The notes beneath the pieces were generated by a model. That model did not search any database. It saw only the letters and a list, made by a program, of their open reading frames with translations, and had not been told where the DNA came from. From NCBI RefSeq assembly GCF_900169075.1, contig NZ_LT827015.1, forward strand, positions 2,062,158 to 2,126,157: a stretch of 64,000 nt of DNA, read 5' to 3'. Shown here one piece after another: positions 45,146 through 54,092 of this stretch. The stretch is from Chryseobacterium phocaeense. GTDB lineage: Bacteria > Bacteroidota > Bacteroidia > Flavobacteriales > Weeksellaceae. How positions within the stretch are numbered: position 1 is the first letter of the stretch; every line of letters begins with the position of its first letter. The position numbers and the translations under genes are program-made.

Positions 45146-47018
45146 ACTTCACGAGCTGCAATCCGGGCTGAATGAAATCAGTGAATTCCTTCTTTCCAGA
45201 ATGAAAAAAGATGATTACGGATTCTATTGGGATACCATTTCTCTTGATGATAACGGAGATTTTTCGTATCATTTCAATCCCTCTTTATGGAATGGTACGG
45301 GAGGAATTGCCTGGTTTTTTCTGATCCTTTACGAAAACTATGGGAACGAAAACGACCTTACAACCGCAGAAAGATCATTTGCAAAAATCTATCAGCATTC
45401 GATAGAAGATACGATATCCAATCCAAGCCTTTATGATGGGATAACCGGTGTCGTTTATCTGGGGTTGAAGCTATTCCGCGTCACAGGAAAAAATTTATAT
45501 CTTGACCAAGCTTTGAACCTTTACCGGAAGTACCGGGAAAGAATACTTGCAGAACAAACCGAAGATCTGCTGATTGGAATTTCAGGAATTCTGATGTCCG
45601 TTTGTATGCTCTATCATTATACAGAAGACCGGGAAACTGGTGAGGATATTGTGACTTTAACCACTAGCCTTTTAGAAAAATCCCAGGTAGCAGAATCGGG
45701 AATTAAATGGGGAAAAAACCATCTATCCATGGATTCCCTCTGCGGATTTTCGCATGGCAATGCAGGAATTGGCTTCTGCCTGTTGCAATTGGGAAAATAT
45801 TTTGACCATCCCGAATTGATCTGGTTTGCTGAACAGGCATTCCGTTACGAAGACCTTTATTATGATCCTTTCAAGAATAACTGGATGGATCTAAGGTGGG
45901 AAGCCTCCAAAAACGATCTACCCGATTTATTTGACTGGAACAAAAACACTTTTCTTCCGGAAGATTTCGATCTGAATGCATGGGCACACGGTGCCTGTGG
46001 TATAGGAAATGCAAGGATTTCCGCATTCCGGATGACAGCTGATCCATCCTATAAAAAAGACTGTGAAAAAATATTTGAGCGGTGCAAAAATGATATCCTG
46101 ACAAGATCTAAACGGAATCATATTCTGTTTAGCGGTTATGGCGGCCTGTCTGATTTTATGCTGCAGTATCACCAGGCTTTTGATGACCAGGAGGCTTTAC
46201 AACTTGCTGCTGAAATTACTCTGGAAGGCTTAAAAAAAAGCAAATCGCATCAACATTCGGGATGGGGCGTTCAAAATTCTGAAGACCTCGGTCTTATGAC
46301 GGGGACTGCAGGTATAGGATTTTCGATATTACAGATGATAAAGAGTAAATCTTTTAACTCTATTCTTCATCCTGAACTTCCCGAAACAAAACGTAGCACT
46401 TTATTTAAAGGCTTCCGGTTCAAAAAACAGTTTTTTGACCGGCATTATCCCGAAACCCTGAAACTTCTGAAAACATTTACCCCGGTGAAGGATTCCTCGT
46501 ATCATTCCGATACTATTGAAGAATTTGGCTGTGCTTTGCTGGAAAACATTATGTGTTTACCCGAAAATGAAGCAGATTATTTATCAGATCTCCATCAGCT
46601 TGAAAAGTTTAAAATCGGTATCCAAATGAAACATAAAGGTTCTCTATGCTTTCAAACCCGGTTAGCTATCCTAAAAAAGGAACTGGCTGACCATTCAAAT
46701 GATAAAAAAAAACGTTTTATCCGTACCCCGTTTATTAGCCTGTACGAATCCAAATGGAACTGGAAGGCAGAAAACAGCAAAGAATCTGGTCCCGGAAAAT
46801 ATATGAATATTTTTTACAGCACGGATCAGGATGTTTTCCATCTTATGCTGAATCCTTTTCCATCGGCAGTTCTTCAGCTGTTGGAAACACCTTTAAGCAT
46901 TGAAGAAATGACAGAACATTTTCAGTATTATGAAATTGAAAAGGAATATATTCAAGAGAAATTACTGGAACAGATCGAGGAGTTACTCACGAATTATTTT
47001 GTAAGAATTATAAAATAA
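45129..47018 (+). CDS. LanC-like cyclase lacking zinc ligands, with C-terminal extension
   Basis: 629 residues against about 400-430 for LanC. Residues 1-410 show the seven Gly-rich LanC repeats (WNGTGGIAWF, YDGITGVVYLGL, LIGISGIL, FSHGNAGIGF, WAHGACGIG, FSGYGGLSDF, MTGTAGIGFS). The conserved His209 is kept. The three zinc ligands of NisC-type enzymes (Cys in W-C-x-G, and C-H-G) align with Ala286, Phe334 and Ser335, so the canonical site is gone. The last 210 residues are extra; their end (VLQLLETPLSIEEMTEHFQY ... LLEQIEELLTNYFV) looks like a PqqD/RRE winged helix. Expected role: thioether ring closure or precursor binding. Last gene of the operon. Confidence 0.87.
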   Translation: MATNPELHELQSGLNEISEFLLSRMKKDDYGFYWDTISLDDNGDFSYHFNPSLWNGTGGIAWFFLILYENYGNENDLTTAERSFAKIYQHSIEDTISNPSLYDGITGVVYLGLKLFRVTGKNLYLDQALNLYRKYRERILAEQTEDLLIGISGILMSVCMLYHYTEDRETGEDIVTLTTSLLEKSQVAESGIKWGKNHLSMDSLCGFSHGNAGIGFCLLQLGKYFDHPELIWFAEQAFRYEDLYYDPFKNNWMDLRWEASKNDLPDLFDWNKNTFLPEDFDLNAWAHGACGIGNARISAFRMTADPSYKKDCEKIFERCKNDILTRSKRNHILFSGYGGLSDFMLQYHQAFDDQEALQLAAEITLEGLKKSKSHQHSGWGVQNSEDLGLMTGTAGIGFSILQMIKSKSFNSILHPELPETKRSTLFKGFRFKKQFFDRHYPETLKLLKTFTPVKDSSYHSDTIEEFGCALLENIMCLPENEADYLSDLHQLEKFKIGIQMKHKGSLCFQTRLAILKKELADHSNDKKKRFIRTPFISLYESKWNWKAENSKESGPGKYMNIFYSTDQDVFHLMLNPFPSAVLQLLETPLSIEEMTEHFQYYEIEKEYIQEKLLEQIEELLTNYFVRIIK

Positions 47019-47040
47019 AACTGTTATGAAGAATCAGAGA

Positions 47041-47126
47041 GGCTTCGACTCCGCTCAGCCTGACAATGAAATAGCCTCACACATAGTAGGAACGCTGTCA
47101 GGCTGAGCGGAGTCGAAGCCTTTTTT
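47041..47126. terminator. Long inverted repeat ending the lanthipeptide operon
   Basis: GGCTTCGACTCCGCTCAGCC(TGACA) at 47041-47065 is perfectly inverted at 47096-47120, followed by T6. It starts 22 bp past the cyclase stop codon. The arm sequence is a widespread intergenic palindrome in bacteria of this kind, so it may be a mobile element now serving as a terminator. Confidence 0.8.
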
Positions 47127-47136
47127 AATTATCTAC

Positions 47137-48478
47137 CCGCAATAATCCTTGAAAATCTGAGAAATCTGAGGGAGACAAAATATGAAACACAAAAGGGACA
47201 AAAGTTTTTAAACACTTCAGTAATTTGACGTTTAATTTTAGAATGCATAAAAGTTCACATAAGCTTTTTATTTATCATTCTACAAAATCTGCTGAATCTG
47301 TTTGATCCGCGAGAGATAAAAAATTGAACCATTAAGATGAAATTAAGGTTTTAAGAATATTAAGTTTAAGCTTCGCTTTAAGGAGTATCACTTAAAAATC
47401 TTTTAGATTTAACTTAACTAATCTTATCTCCTTCATTGATCTTAATGTTTCAAAAATATCCGCAATCATTTGTAGAAATCTGTGAAACCCGACGGAAATT
47501 AAATATTAACCACAAAAGGGACAAAAGTTTTTAAACACTTTAGTAATTTGAAGTTTAATATTAGAATGCATAAAAGTACACAGAAGCTTTAGAAAAAATC
47601 AAAGATTTTTATTCATTATCCTAAAAAATCTGCTCTATCTGTTTAATCTGCGAGAGATAAAAAATTTGAACCATTAAGATGAAATTAAGGTTTTAAGAAT
47701 ATTAAGTTTAAGCTTCGCTTTAAGGAGTATCATTTAAAAAATCTTTAGATTTCCCTTAACTAATCTTATCTCCTTCATTGATCTTAATGTTTCAAAAATA
47801 TCCGCAATCATTTGTGGAACCTGTGAAATCCGAGGGAAATAAAATATTAACCACAAAAGGGACAAAAGTTTTTAATCACTTTAATAATTGAAGTTTAATA
47901 TTAGAATGCATAAAAGTTAACAGAAGCTTTAGAAAAAATCAAAGATTTTTATTCAGCATTCTACAAAATCTGCTGAATCTCCTTGATCCGCGAGAGATAA
48001 AAAATTGAACAATTAAGATGAAATTAAGGTTTTAAGAATATTAAGTTTAGGCTTCGCTTTAAGGAGTATCACTTAAAAAATCTTTTAGATTTCCCTTAAC
48101 TAATCTTATCCCCTTCATTGATCTTAATGTTTCAAAAATATCCGCAATCATTTGTAGAAATCTGTGAAACCCGAGGGAAATTAAATATTAACCACAAAAG
48201 GGACAAAAGTTTAAACACTTTAGTAATTTGAAGTTTAATTTTAGAATGCATAAAAGTTAACAGAAGCTTTAGAAAAAATCAAAGATTTTTATTCATTATC
48301 CTAAAAAATCTGCTGAATCTCCCTGATCCGCGAGATATAAAAAATTGAACCATTAAGATGACATTAAGGTTTTAAGAATATTAAGTTTAAGCTTCGCTTT
48401 AAGGAGTATCACTTAAAAATCTTTTAGATTTAACTTAACTAATCTTATCTCCTTCATTGATCTTAATGTTTCAAAAAA
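47137..48478. repeat. Four-copy tandem repeat, unit about 340 bp
   Basis: Units start at 47137, 47460, 47802 and 48142, at CCGCAATMAT. Each contains ACCACAAAAGGGACAAAAG, a GAATGCATAAAAGTTMACA piece, AAAATCAAAGATTTTTATTC, CTGMTCCGCGAGAGATAAAA, and a pair of imperfect inverted arms (CCATTAAGATGAAATTAAGG ... TTCATTGATCTTAATG). No coding frame. It fills the gap between the biosynthesis operon and the precursor gene. Confidence 0.88.
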
Positions 48479-48521
48479 AGTATATTTTACTAAACATTTT
48501 TAACTCTCCTGTTCATCACAT

Positions 48522-48553
48522 AAAAAAGGCCGCTTTACGAATAAAGCAGCCCC
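48522..48553 (-). terminator. Terminator of the lanthipeptide precursor gene
   Basis: On the minus strand GGCTGCTTTA-TTCG-TAAAGCGGCC forms a 10-bp stem (one G-T pair) with a TTCG tetraloop followed by T6. It starts 21 bp after the precursor stop codon. Confidence 0.88.
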
Positions 48554-48573
48554 TAATGAGTCTCTTCCTATAA

Positions 48574-48768
48574 TTAGCACTGAACAGTTCCGCAAACGTG
48601 AAGTCTGTCCTGAGTTTTTATAGTGTGAGTCGGGTGATCATGGTCTCCTGCAGGAGAAATTCCCAAACCACCTTGTAATTTTTTGGACAGATCTTTGTCC
48701 AGTGCTGTTACGAAGCTTTCGATTTTAAGATCCTCGATGTTTAGCTTCATTTTTTTGTTGTTTTCCAT
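48574..48768 (-). CDS. Class I lanthipeptide precursor with His/Asp/Cys-rich core
   Basis: 64 residues from ATG 48768; an upstream extension of the frame to 48858 runs through the operator and is not coding. The leader MENNKKMKLNIEDLKIESFV with the SFVTALD block is the Bacteroidota class I lanthipeptide type (consensus L-N-[LI]-x-x-L-K-[VI]-x-S-F-V-T-x-L-D). Cleavage is expected after Gly33-Gly34. The 30-residue core holds Thr47, Thr49, Thr52, Thr61 and Ser38 as dehydration sites, Cys59 and Cys64 for two rings, and a DHDHPTH stretch plus His57. It has its own operator and terminator, and lies downstream of the TonB receptor gene. Confidence 0.92.
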   Translation of the reverse strand: MENNKKMKLNIEDLKIESFVTALDKDLSKKLQGGLGISPAGDHDHPTHTIKTQDRLHVCGTVQC

Positions 48769-48824
48769 AATAAAACATTTTTTAATTGGGCCTACTCTAT
48801 AAGGTTTTCGGCTTTCCCTTGTTG

Positions 48825-48857
48825 TAAAGATACGTATTTTATTGCAACAAAGTTGCA
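48825..48857 (-). promoter_or_regulatory. Fur-type operator and probable promoter of the precursor gene
   Basis: 48843-48857 is TGCAACA-A-AGTTGCA, six of seven arm positions paired, the best copy in the locus. Downstream on the minus strand TATCTTTA (48825-48832) fits the Bacteroidota -7 element TAnnTTTG with one change, and a TTTG lies inside the operator about 15 nt upstream of it. A repressor bound here would cover the -33 region. The operator is 75 nt upstream of the precursor ATG. Confidence 0.75.
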
Positions 48858-48865
48858 TTTAAATG

Positions 48866-51052
48866 TTAAAATTTCACTCCTATTTGAAATTTAAAATTGA
48901 AAGGGTTACTTTCCTTATACATCCAGGATTCTCCTACCACAGCAGACCAATCGGCATTGTATCTCGCCTGTACATTTCCGTCTGTGATATAACGTTTATT
49001 GGTCAGGTTATCAAAGATTCCGCGGACAAACCATTTTTTGTACTGATACATAATGCTGGCATCCAGCTTTATAAAATCCGGGATACGAACCCCGGGAACA
49101 TCGGTTTCACGAACCATTGCAGCGGCCTCTCCTAAAGCCAGGGAAAGTCCGTTCAGTTTTCCTTTCTGGAATTTGTACATTACCCAGGCATTAAGCTGAT
49201 GTCTTGGAACACTTGAAAACCTTTGCCCTACAAGTTCAGACGCATAAGGATCTTTGGAGTATACAGAATTGATGTAGGAATAGTTTGCCGTTAAAGTAAT
49301 ATTCGGATAAATAGAACCGATCACATCAATTTCTATCCCTTGATTTCTCACCTGATTGAGCTGGGTCATCAGACCTGTTGCCGGATTTTGTGAGAACGAG
49401 TTATTCCTGATAATCCTGTACGCACTTACCGAAGTTGACAAAATACCATCAAACCAGTCCTTTTTCAATCCGAATTCCGTATTGTAGCTTTCCAGCGGTT
49501 TCCATTCTTTTCCCTGCGGATCCGTTCCAGCCATAGGATCAAAACTTTGGTCGTAGGAAAAGTAAGCTGCAAAATCTTTTTGGATCAGATAAGTGACCCC
49601 AACCCTTGGATTAAAGGCATGGTGTCTGTATATTTTGCTATCTCCGTCGGGAGAATAAGGACCTTTAAGATAACGTTCCCGCCTGTTTTCACTGTAACGG
49701 AACCCCGCATCAACAATTAAACGGTTCCAGAATCTGAATGTATTATAAACATAGCCGCCTATTGTTTTGTCCTGTGAAGTCGTATAATCAATCTGGTCAT
49801 CAGCTTCAGGCTGGGTCAGAAGGTCACGGTCAATTCCATAATTCAGTTCATTTCGGTTAAAAACAAACTTGTTAATCCCCTGGATATGTTCCGTATCGCT
49901 TTTACTGCTGTTAAAATCTATTCCGGCCAGCACGGTATGCACAATCTTCGGACTTATACTATATTTTCCACTGACAAACAGCTGGGTATTGTATGTAAGG
50001 TATTTCTGCTTATTTCTGAGGCTTGAACGGAGTGCATTCCCTGCATCATCAAATATAGGCGGAGTGTAGCCCGTTTCCCCGAGAATACTCCACTGGTCCA
50101 ATGGTGTACTTTTAATGGAAGACTGGGAAATTATTTTCCATTGATCATTCAGCTGATGCTGGAACACCAATCTTCCGTAATGTTCGTCAAGTTTTGAAGT
50201 GGGCAAATTGGGATCCCCCTGGTAATTGGCATTCCAGGGATGCTTCTGAACCCTGTTTTCAGTTTCATACTGGATAAAATTACTTGATTCCATGGCTCTG
50301 CCTAAAATCATGTTCCATTCTGCAAGCAGGAATGTGTTTTTACTGATATTATACTGAACAACGGGTGCTACCACGAACTTCCTGCGTTTGGCATATTCAG
50401 CATGATAGCCCTGGGATTCATAAGCAGCATTGAACCGGAAAGAAAACCCTTTCTCCTTCACTGCACTTCCAAGGTCTACAGCAGCCCTGTAAAATCCAAA
50501 ACTTCCCGCAGTAATAGTAGCTTCTCCGATTCTGTGATTCCGGGGTGCCTTGGTATTGATATTTAAAGATCCTCCTCCTGTTCCCATGGAATTAACGAAA
50601 CCTGCTGGACCCTTGATGACATCCACCTGCTCTATCAGCGAAACATCCTCCTGTGAAAGACCTCCTGCAAATGAAGGAAGCCCATTCCTGAATGTACTCA
50701 CCGGACTGAATCCCCGCAACTGGGCATTGAAAGTGCCTGCAAAAACATTTCCTGCACCTGTAGCATCGCTGATGTAAATTCCGCTGACATTCCGTAACGC
50801 GTCCTGAGCATCGAAAGCTCCCTGAAGATTAAGCAGATTGCTTTTGATGCTGACAATATTCTGGGGAATTTCCAGCAGCTTATCATTCCGTTTCAGGTTT
50901 TCGGAAAGGCTGTCTGTTTTGATCTGCTTCATAGCCGTGAGGATGACCTCATCTATTTTCTCCGCAGCAACAGAGTCTTTTTTCTCCTGAGCATCCGTTA
51001 AAGAAAACATTCCCAAAAGGACAGCCGCCACCAGGACGTAGTTCTTCTTCAT
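48866..51052 (-). CDS. TonB-dependent siderophore-type receptor
   Basis: 728 residues. Signal peptide MKKNYVLVAAVLLGMFSLTDA, a TonB-box-like IDEVILTA, a plug domain (DALRNVSGIYISDATGAGNV ... QLRGF ... LIEQVDVIKGPAGFVNSMG), then a 22-strand barrel ending NPFNFKFQIGVKF. The plug pattern is that of siderophore receptors. Established role of the family: energised uptake of metal chelates across the outer membrane. It starts 11 bp after the second permease gene and ends 97 bp before the lanthipeptide precursor, so it belongs to the operator-controlled leftward operon. The ligand is unknown; the locus peptide is the obvious candidate. Confidence 0.93.
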   Translation of the reverse strand: MKKNYVLVAAVLLGMFSLTDAQEKKDSVAAEKIDEVILTAMKQIKTDSLSENLKRNDKLLEIPQNIVSIKSNLLNLQGAFDAQDALRNVSGIYISDATGAGNVFAGTFNAQLRGFSPVSTFRNGLPSFAGGLSQEDVSLIEQVDVIKGPAGFVNSMGTGGGSLNINTKAPRNHRIGEATITAGSFGFYRAAVDLGSAVKEKGFSFRFNAAYESQGYHAEYAKRRKFVVAPVVQYNISKNTFLLAEWNMILGRAMESSNFIQYETENRVQKHPWNANYQGDPNLPTSKLDEHYGRLVFQHQLNDQWKIISQSSIKSTPLDQWSILGETGYTPPIFDDAGNALRSSLRNKQKYLTYNTQLFVSGKYSISPKIVHTVLAGIDFNSSKSDTEHIQGINKFVFNRNELNYGIDRDLLTQPEADDQIDYTTSQDKTIGGYVYNTFRFWNRLIVDAGFRYSENRRERYLKGPYSPDGDSKIYRHHAFNPRVGVTYLIQKDFAAYFSYDQSFDPMAGTDPQGKEWKPLESYNTEFGLKKDWFDGILSTSVSAYRIIRNNSFSQNPATGLMTQLNQVRNQGIEIDVIGSIYPNITLTANYSYINSVYSKDPYASELVGQRFSSVPRHQLNAWVMYKFQKGKLNGLSLALGEAAAMVRETDVPGVRIPDFIKLDASIMYQYKKWFVRGIFDNLTNKRYITDGNVQARYNADWSAVVGESWMYKESNPFNFKFQIGVKF

Positions 51053-51063
51053 TTTTTCAATAT

Positions 51064-52512
51064 TTATTGTTTAAATTTTCTGATGAATACCAATCCTCCG
51101 GTGAAGCATATCACACTAACGATCCATACAGCCAAAATCCCGTATACGAAATCTGAGATGCTGATGCTGTGATACTTCAAGGTGAACGAAGGAAGTGTTT
51201 TAAGTTCATCCGGCGAGAATCCGGAAAGGGTTCTTTTACCATTCTTTACGGAAAAGACCTTATCAAAAAAACGGGTCTGCCATACCTTCTGAAAATCTTT
51301 TACATCCTGTTTGTACCTGGAATAATCAGCTCTGCTTGTACGCGCCAAAAGGGTAAAAAGATGTTCCGTACTCTGAACGGGATTGTATTTTATAAGCCTG
51401 AGTGCCATCTGATTGGCATTGTTATCACCTTTCCACAGAGAATCAATGACGGCTTTCATCCGTTTCTGCTTGATGTAATAATAGCCTGCAAAAAAAGCAT
51501 CGTTCTGATTATCAATTGTGTCTGAAGGAGTATACACGGAAGCATACTCCGGGAAGTTCCTGTAAAAACTGTCCACAACCATTTTAGGTTTCATCGCCCA
51601 GACCTCATCACTGATCTGCCTGTCCTTTTCCTCAAGGTCCAGAAGTTTAAGATCCGACGGATACTTCATCTGTGCAGTTTTGTTGATGAGCAAAGGAAGC
51701 AGGAACAAAAAGAAAATCCAGAATGCCATACATGAGAATAAATTGAATACACTGTTCCTATCCATTGAAATAATAAGAAAACACAGTGCAAACCATAACA
51801 CAGTATATGAAAAAACCAAAAAGCACCACATAAAGGCATCCTGGAATGAGGGAGCACCTGACGGAGACAAGAGCATCCCTGAAATATTAATCAGCAAGGC
51901 GGCTGAAAAAACAATAATCAGCCGGGACAGTAATTTCCCAAACAGAACCCGTTTCAGGGTGCCGCCCTGAACAATCAGCAGACTGCTGATCCCTTTTTCT
52001 TTTTCGGAAGAAATCACATTGTATACCAGTACAATAATCAATAACGGAATCAGATAAAGGTTAACATACACCAGATCCAGCCGTCCTTCAAAAAGTATGG
52101 CTGGGTTAGTCATTTCCCTATCTACAGAAGCATAATCCGTATAATAATTTACTTTTTCCGAAACCGGGGTAATGTCTTTTATTCCGGTGGCAAGACCGGT
52201 AAGAGGATAGGGATTGTCATAAGCAATGCGGGGAAATCTGTAATCTATGACGTATGGATTTCCTGCATTCTCTGCCTGCTGTTTTTTCTCAACACTTGCC
52301 GTATCTGTAAAAGCAAGCAGTGTATTGCGGTAGTCCTTGAGCGATTCTTTTTTAGCCTCCTGGATGGCATTCAGTTTCTTTTGAGTAAGTACATTCCCTG
52401 AATACACAGCATATCCTCCAATCACAAAGAAGAAAAAAAACAGGGTCCACACTGCCGGCTGCCGGAAAATATGCTTCCACTCGTATAAGAAAAGCACCAT
52501 CTTATCCTTCAT
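51064..52512 (-). CDS. ABC-2 type permease subunit (second)
   Basis: 482 residues. One N-terminal helix (FFFFFVIGGYAVYSGNVL), a large periplasmic domain, then a block of helices beginning with ISSEKEKGISSLLIVQGGTL, the cytoplasmic coupling loop of NosY-type ABC-2 permeases, and a last helix near the C-terminus. Its start overlaps the end of the first permease gene by 11 bp. Together with the ATPase at 54093 it makes an ABC transporter of the LanFEG or Nos type. Direction of transport cannot be read. Confidence 0.88.
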   Translation of the reverse strand: MKDKMVLFLYEWKHIFRQPAVWTLFFFFFVIGGYAVYSGNVLTQKKLNAIQEAKKESLKDYRNTLLAFTDTASVEKKQQAENAGNPYVIDYRFPRIAYDNPYPLTGLATGIKDITPVSEKVNYYTDYASVDREMTNPAILFEGRLDLVYVNLYLIPLLIIVLVYNVISSEKEKGISSLLIVQGGTLKRVLFGKLLSRLIIVFSAALLINISGMLLSPSGAPSFQDAFMWCFLVFSYTVLWFALCFLIISMDRNSVFNLFSCMAFWIFFLFLLPLLINKTAQMKYPSDLKLLDLEEKDRQISDEVWAMKPKMVVDSFYRNFPEYASVYTPSDTIDNQNDAFFAGYYYIKQKRMKAVIDSLWKGDNNANQMALRLIKYNPVQSTEHLFTLLARTSRADYSRYKQDVKDFQKVWQTRFFDKVFSVKNGKRTLSGFSPDELKTLPSFTLKYHSISISDFVYGILAVWIVSVICFTGGLVFIRKFKQ

Positions 52513-53932
52513 AGCTTACATAATTTCGTTTGATAATGATCATGAATGAAAAGATTAATGCTCCCATCCAAAGCAACAATGAAAAAACTGCTGCTGTATG
52601 ATCTTTAATAACAGCTCCCACAGAAGGAAATTCGTACCTGAATTCAGGAAGGCTGCTGTAAAAATCTTTATTGCTCAACCGGCCTTTTTCAGATATGGCA
52701 AGTTCCAGTTCCCGCTGATTAAGCCGGTCCATGGTTGCATTTCTGTATAATTCGGCCTTATTGAAAAAATCAATATGATGGGAAACGTCAGTTCCTGCAA
52801 AAGCCATAGAAAGCTGCTGCACGGCAATAAACGGATTCAGAATTCCCATAGCATCTATAAACGTCTGCTGCTGCTCAAATTTCGCTTCCACCTTTTTGGA
52901 ATAGTATCGGTTCACTCTGTTTTCATAGGCTTCTGCCTGGATAAGGTCCAGGGCAAATCTGATCTTCTCGGGCAATTGGCTGATGCTGTCTGCATGAAAC
53001 TGTTTCAGGTGTTTTTTGAGATAGGTCTCAGACCGTGTTGTGTATTCACCATCATTTCCAAGTCCTTTATCGAAACCGGTTTTAATCTGATGTTCAAATT
53101 CATGGTAGGACGGCAGCGGATATTTTCCATCAGCCGCAGAGCTGCTGAACTTTGGAATCAGAAGAACACATAAGATCCACACGGTAATACAGGCCATCAG
53201 TGAAGACCATGAGGAACGGCTGAATGCTGAAATCAAAAGCACCACCCCGGAAATAAGAAAGAAATAAACCGCATATAAGCTGATCCAGCACAAAGCCCTG
53301 ACCAGATGATTTAAAGGTTCATTTTCATAAATCAAGCCTCCGATCATTATTAAAAAAGGAGGAATCGTGAATAAAAGAACTGCCAGATAAAGCGCTATGA
53401 ATTTTCCGGTAACCAGATGTCCCAGTGATGCGCCCTGAACGGATAAAAGCTTTAAGAAACCTTTTTCACGTTCGGACGAGATAGACGAAAATCCCAAACC
53501 AATGATGAATAACGGCATCAGCCACTGAAAAAAAAATGCAGTATTAAGGTCCGGCCTCCTCATAAAAGCCTGAAGATCCGGCAGTCTGTATGAATGTAAT
53601 TGCGGACGCTTGTGGGCTTCCACTCTGTAATAATTTTCTGAATAAATGCCTGTTCCCGATTCCAGAAGGGAGAGATAATTCACCGGTTTAAAAAGGAAAG
53701 TTCCCCAGTGTGCTGCGCTGTGATTTTCCCGGTTCTGTTCTTTCCATTCTTTATCGATAGCCTCTTTTGCCTGGTTATTTTTGAACGAAGCGGTCCGCAG
53801 CTGTGCATAATTGCTTCCCCAGACTCCCAGCAAAATCAGAATATAAAACACGACGAATATTTTCAGTCCGTTTTCACGAAATGCCCTGAATTCCTGCTGA
53901 GCTACGAAAGTTATAATTTTTAGGTTCGTCAT
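52502..53932 (-). CDS. ABC-2 type permease subunit (first)
   Basis: 476 residues, same architecture as its neighbour: N-terminal helix (FVVFYILILLGVWG), long periplasmic loop, coupling loop ISSEREKGFLKLLSVQGASL, several helices, a second soluble loop and a C-terminal helix. A paralogue of the second permease. First gene of the operon perm1-perm2-TonB receptor. Two Fur-type operators lie 39-91 bp upstream of its start. Confidence 0.88.
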   Translation of the reverse strand: MTNLKIITFVAQQEFRAFRENGLKIFVVFYILILLGVWGSNYAQLRTASFKNNQAKEAIDKEWKEQNRENHSAAHWGTFLFKPVNYLSLLESGTGIYSENYYRVEAHKRPQLHSYRLPDLQAFMRRPDLNTAFFFQWLMPLFIIGLGFSSISSEREKGFLKLLSVQGASLGHLVTGKFIALYLAVLLFTIPPFLIMIGGLIYENEPLNHLVRALCWISLYAVYFFLISGVVLLISAFSRSSWSSLMACITVWILCVLLIPKFSSSAADGKYPLPSYHEFEHQIKTGFDKGLGNDGEYTTRSETYLKKHLKQFHADSISQLPEKIRFALDLIQAEAYENRVNRYYSKKVEAKFEQQQTFIDAMGILNPFIAVQQLSMAFAGTDVSHHIDFFNKAELYRNATMDRLNQRELELAISEKGRLSNKDFYSSLPEFRYEFPSVGAVIKDHTAAVFSLLLWMGALIFSFMIIIKRNYVSYEG

Positions 53933-53970
53933 TTATTATATTCAAAAATGCTGAGTAAGTCAATTACTAT

Positions 53971-54023
53971 TGCAACATTGTAGCAAAAATAAACATTATT
54001 TTAAATAACGCAACATTATTGCA
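53971..54023 (-). promoter_or_regulatory. Pair of Fur-type operators before the permease/receptor operon
   Basis: TGCAACA-T-TGTAGCA at 53971-53985 and CGCAACA-T-TATTGCA at 54009-54023, each with one outer mismatch from the inverted-repeat consensus. The two start points are 38 bp apart, the same distance as in the pair at 54814/54852. Confidence 0.72.
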
Positions 54024-54092
54024 ATAAATAATTGTAATTTTCCTCTGTCTATATTGTATCAGTACTTCTGGTAATGCCCAATGGAAGCTGAA

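Noticed and set aside
47137..48478. CRISPR array or phage att array
   Set aside because: Units of 340 bp with internal mosaic blocks, no spacers and no integrase nearby.
48769..48858. N-terminal extension of the lanthipeptide precursor
   Set aside because: The extra frame covers the operator and the -7 element, and the leader starts naturally at MENNKK.
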